Assembly: GCA_003562655.1 (NCBI GenBank)
Contig: PWUC01000183.1
Location: 1 to 5,845, forward strand
Length of the DNA stretch: 5,845 bases
Direction of reading: 5' to 3'
DNA from: Clostridia bacterium
GTDB taxonomy: Bacteria > Bacillota_E > SLMV01 > PUMD01
This document shows positions 5,745-5,845 of this stretch, piece after piece. The notes below the pieces were generated by a model. The model saw only the letters and a list, made by a program, of their open reading frames with translations, had not been told where the DNA came from and made no database searches. Made by a program: the position numbers and the translations under genes. Positions within the stretch are counted from its first letter, which is position 1; the number at the start of each line of letters is the position of its first letter.

Positions 5745-5845
5745 GCCATAATGTGAAGGCCGTTTGTGAACTCGCTTCTGCAGCCGTCATCTGCCAACAG
5801 GCAGGCGTCCCCTGAACCGGCATCGGCCGCGTATGGGCAGCAAAA
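5705..5845 (-). CDS. Possible 3' end of a cysteine-containing gene, cut by the window
   Basis: The frame is open from the window edge to a TGA at 5707-5705 and would give 46 C-terminal residues with four cysteines (CC near the window edge, then C15 and C22) and an end reading MAWPFDGAYPTTSG. Composition looks protein-like, but third-position bias is weaker than in the other genes and the two other minus-strand frames are not clearly worse. The TGA overlaps a downstream ATG (5708) as ATGA, a common operon arrangement. It could instead be a non-coding leader of the cluster. No family is recognised. Confidence 0.25.
   Translation of the reverse strand, partial: FCCPYAADAGSGDACLLADDGCRSEFTNGLHIMAWPFDGAYPTTSG

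Noticed and set aside
1644..5845. Defence island or prophage
   Set aside because: There is no integrase, transposase, phage gene, restriction enzyme or CRISPR repeat; a Mre11/Rad50-like pair alone is compatible with ordinary DNA repair.
5358..5845. Minus-strand frame starting MPVQGTPACWQ at 5823
   Set aside because: Upstream of 5361 its third positions are mixed and its sequence is Arg/Gly-rich as in a shadow frame; only its last part (5361-5197) shows coding bias.

Overview
The window is very GC-rich DNA from a prokaryote, most likely a bacterium. Third codon positions are almost all G or C, AGG is used freely for arginine, and start sites carry Shine-Dalgarno sequences. Nothing here fixes the taxon; there is no rRNA, tRNA or marker gene.

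Layout. The left quarter holds one plus-strand gene (169-1551), a 460-residue membrane carrier of the SLC13/DASS (divalent anion:Na+ symporter) superfamily, preceded by a 168-base leader. A 92-base gap with a weak hairpin separates its 3' end from a convergent minus-strand cluster that fills the rest of the window. Read in its own direction (right to left), the cluster is: a possible cysteine-containing gene end running off the window (5845-5705); a small uncharacterised protein with faint GIY-YIG-like spacing (5744-5358), whose coding signal continues in another frame to 5197; a calcineurin-like metallophosphoesterase of the SbcD/Mre11/YhaO type (5206-4346), whose C-terminal domain lies in a second frame (4419-4075); and an 814-residue Rad50/SbcC/YhaN-like ABC-type ATPase with long coiled coils (4088-1644).

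How they work together. The phosphoesterase and the ATPase overlap by 14 bases and have complementary motif sets, so they very probably form a nuclease-ATPase complex like SbcCD/Mre11-Rad50 that processes DNA ends or hairpins. The upstream small gene overlaps the phosphoesterase start by 10 bases and may be co-transcribed; its role is unknown. The carrier is convergent and probably unrelated in function.

Main oddities. There are two apparent frame changes beside G-runs, one splitting the phosphoesterase and one splitting the small upstream gene. A perfect 24-base palindrome sits just upstream of the phosphoesterase start. The ATPase lacks a CxxC zinc hook and has Asp where an H-loop His may be expected. 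The palindrome and the unidentified upstream gene are the parts least explained by known families; I do not see a clearly novel system.
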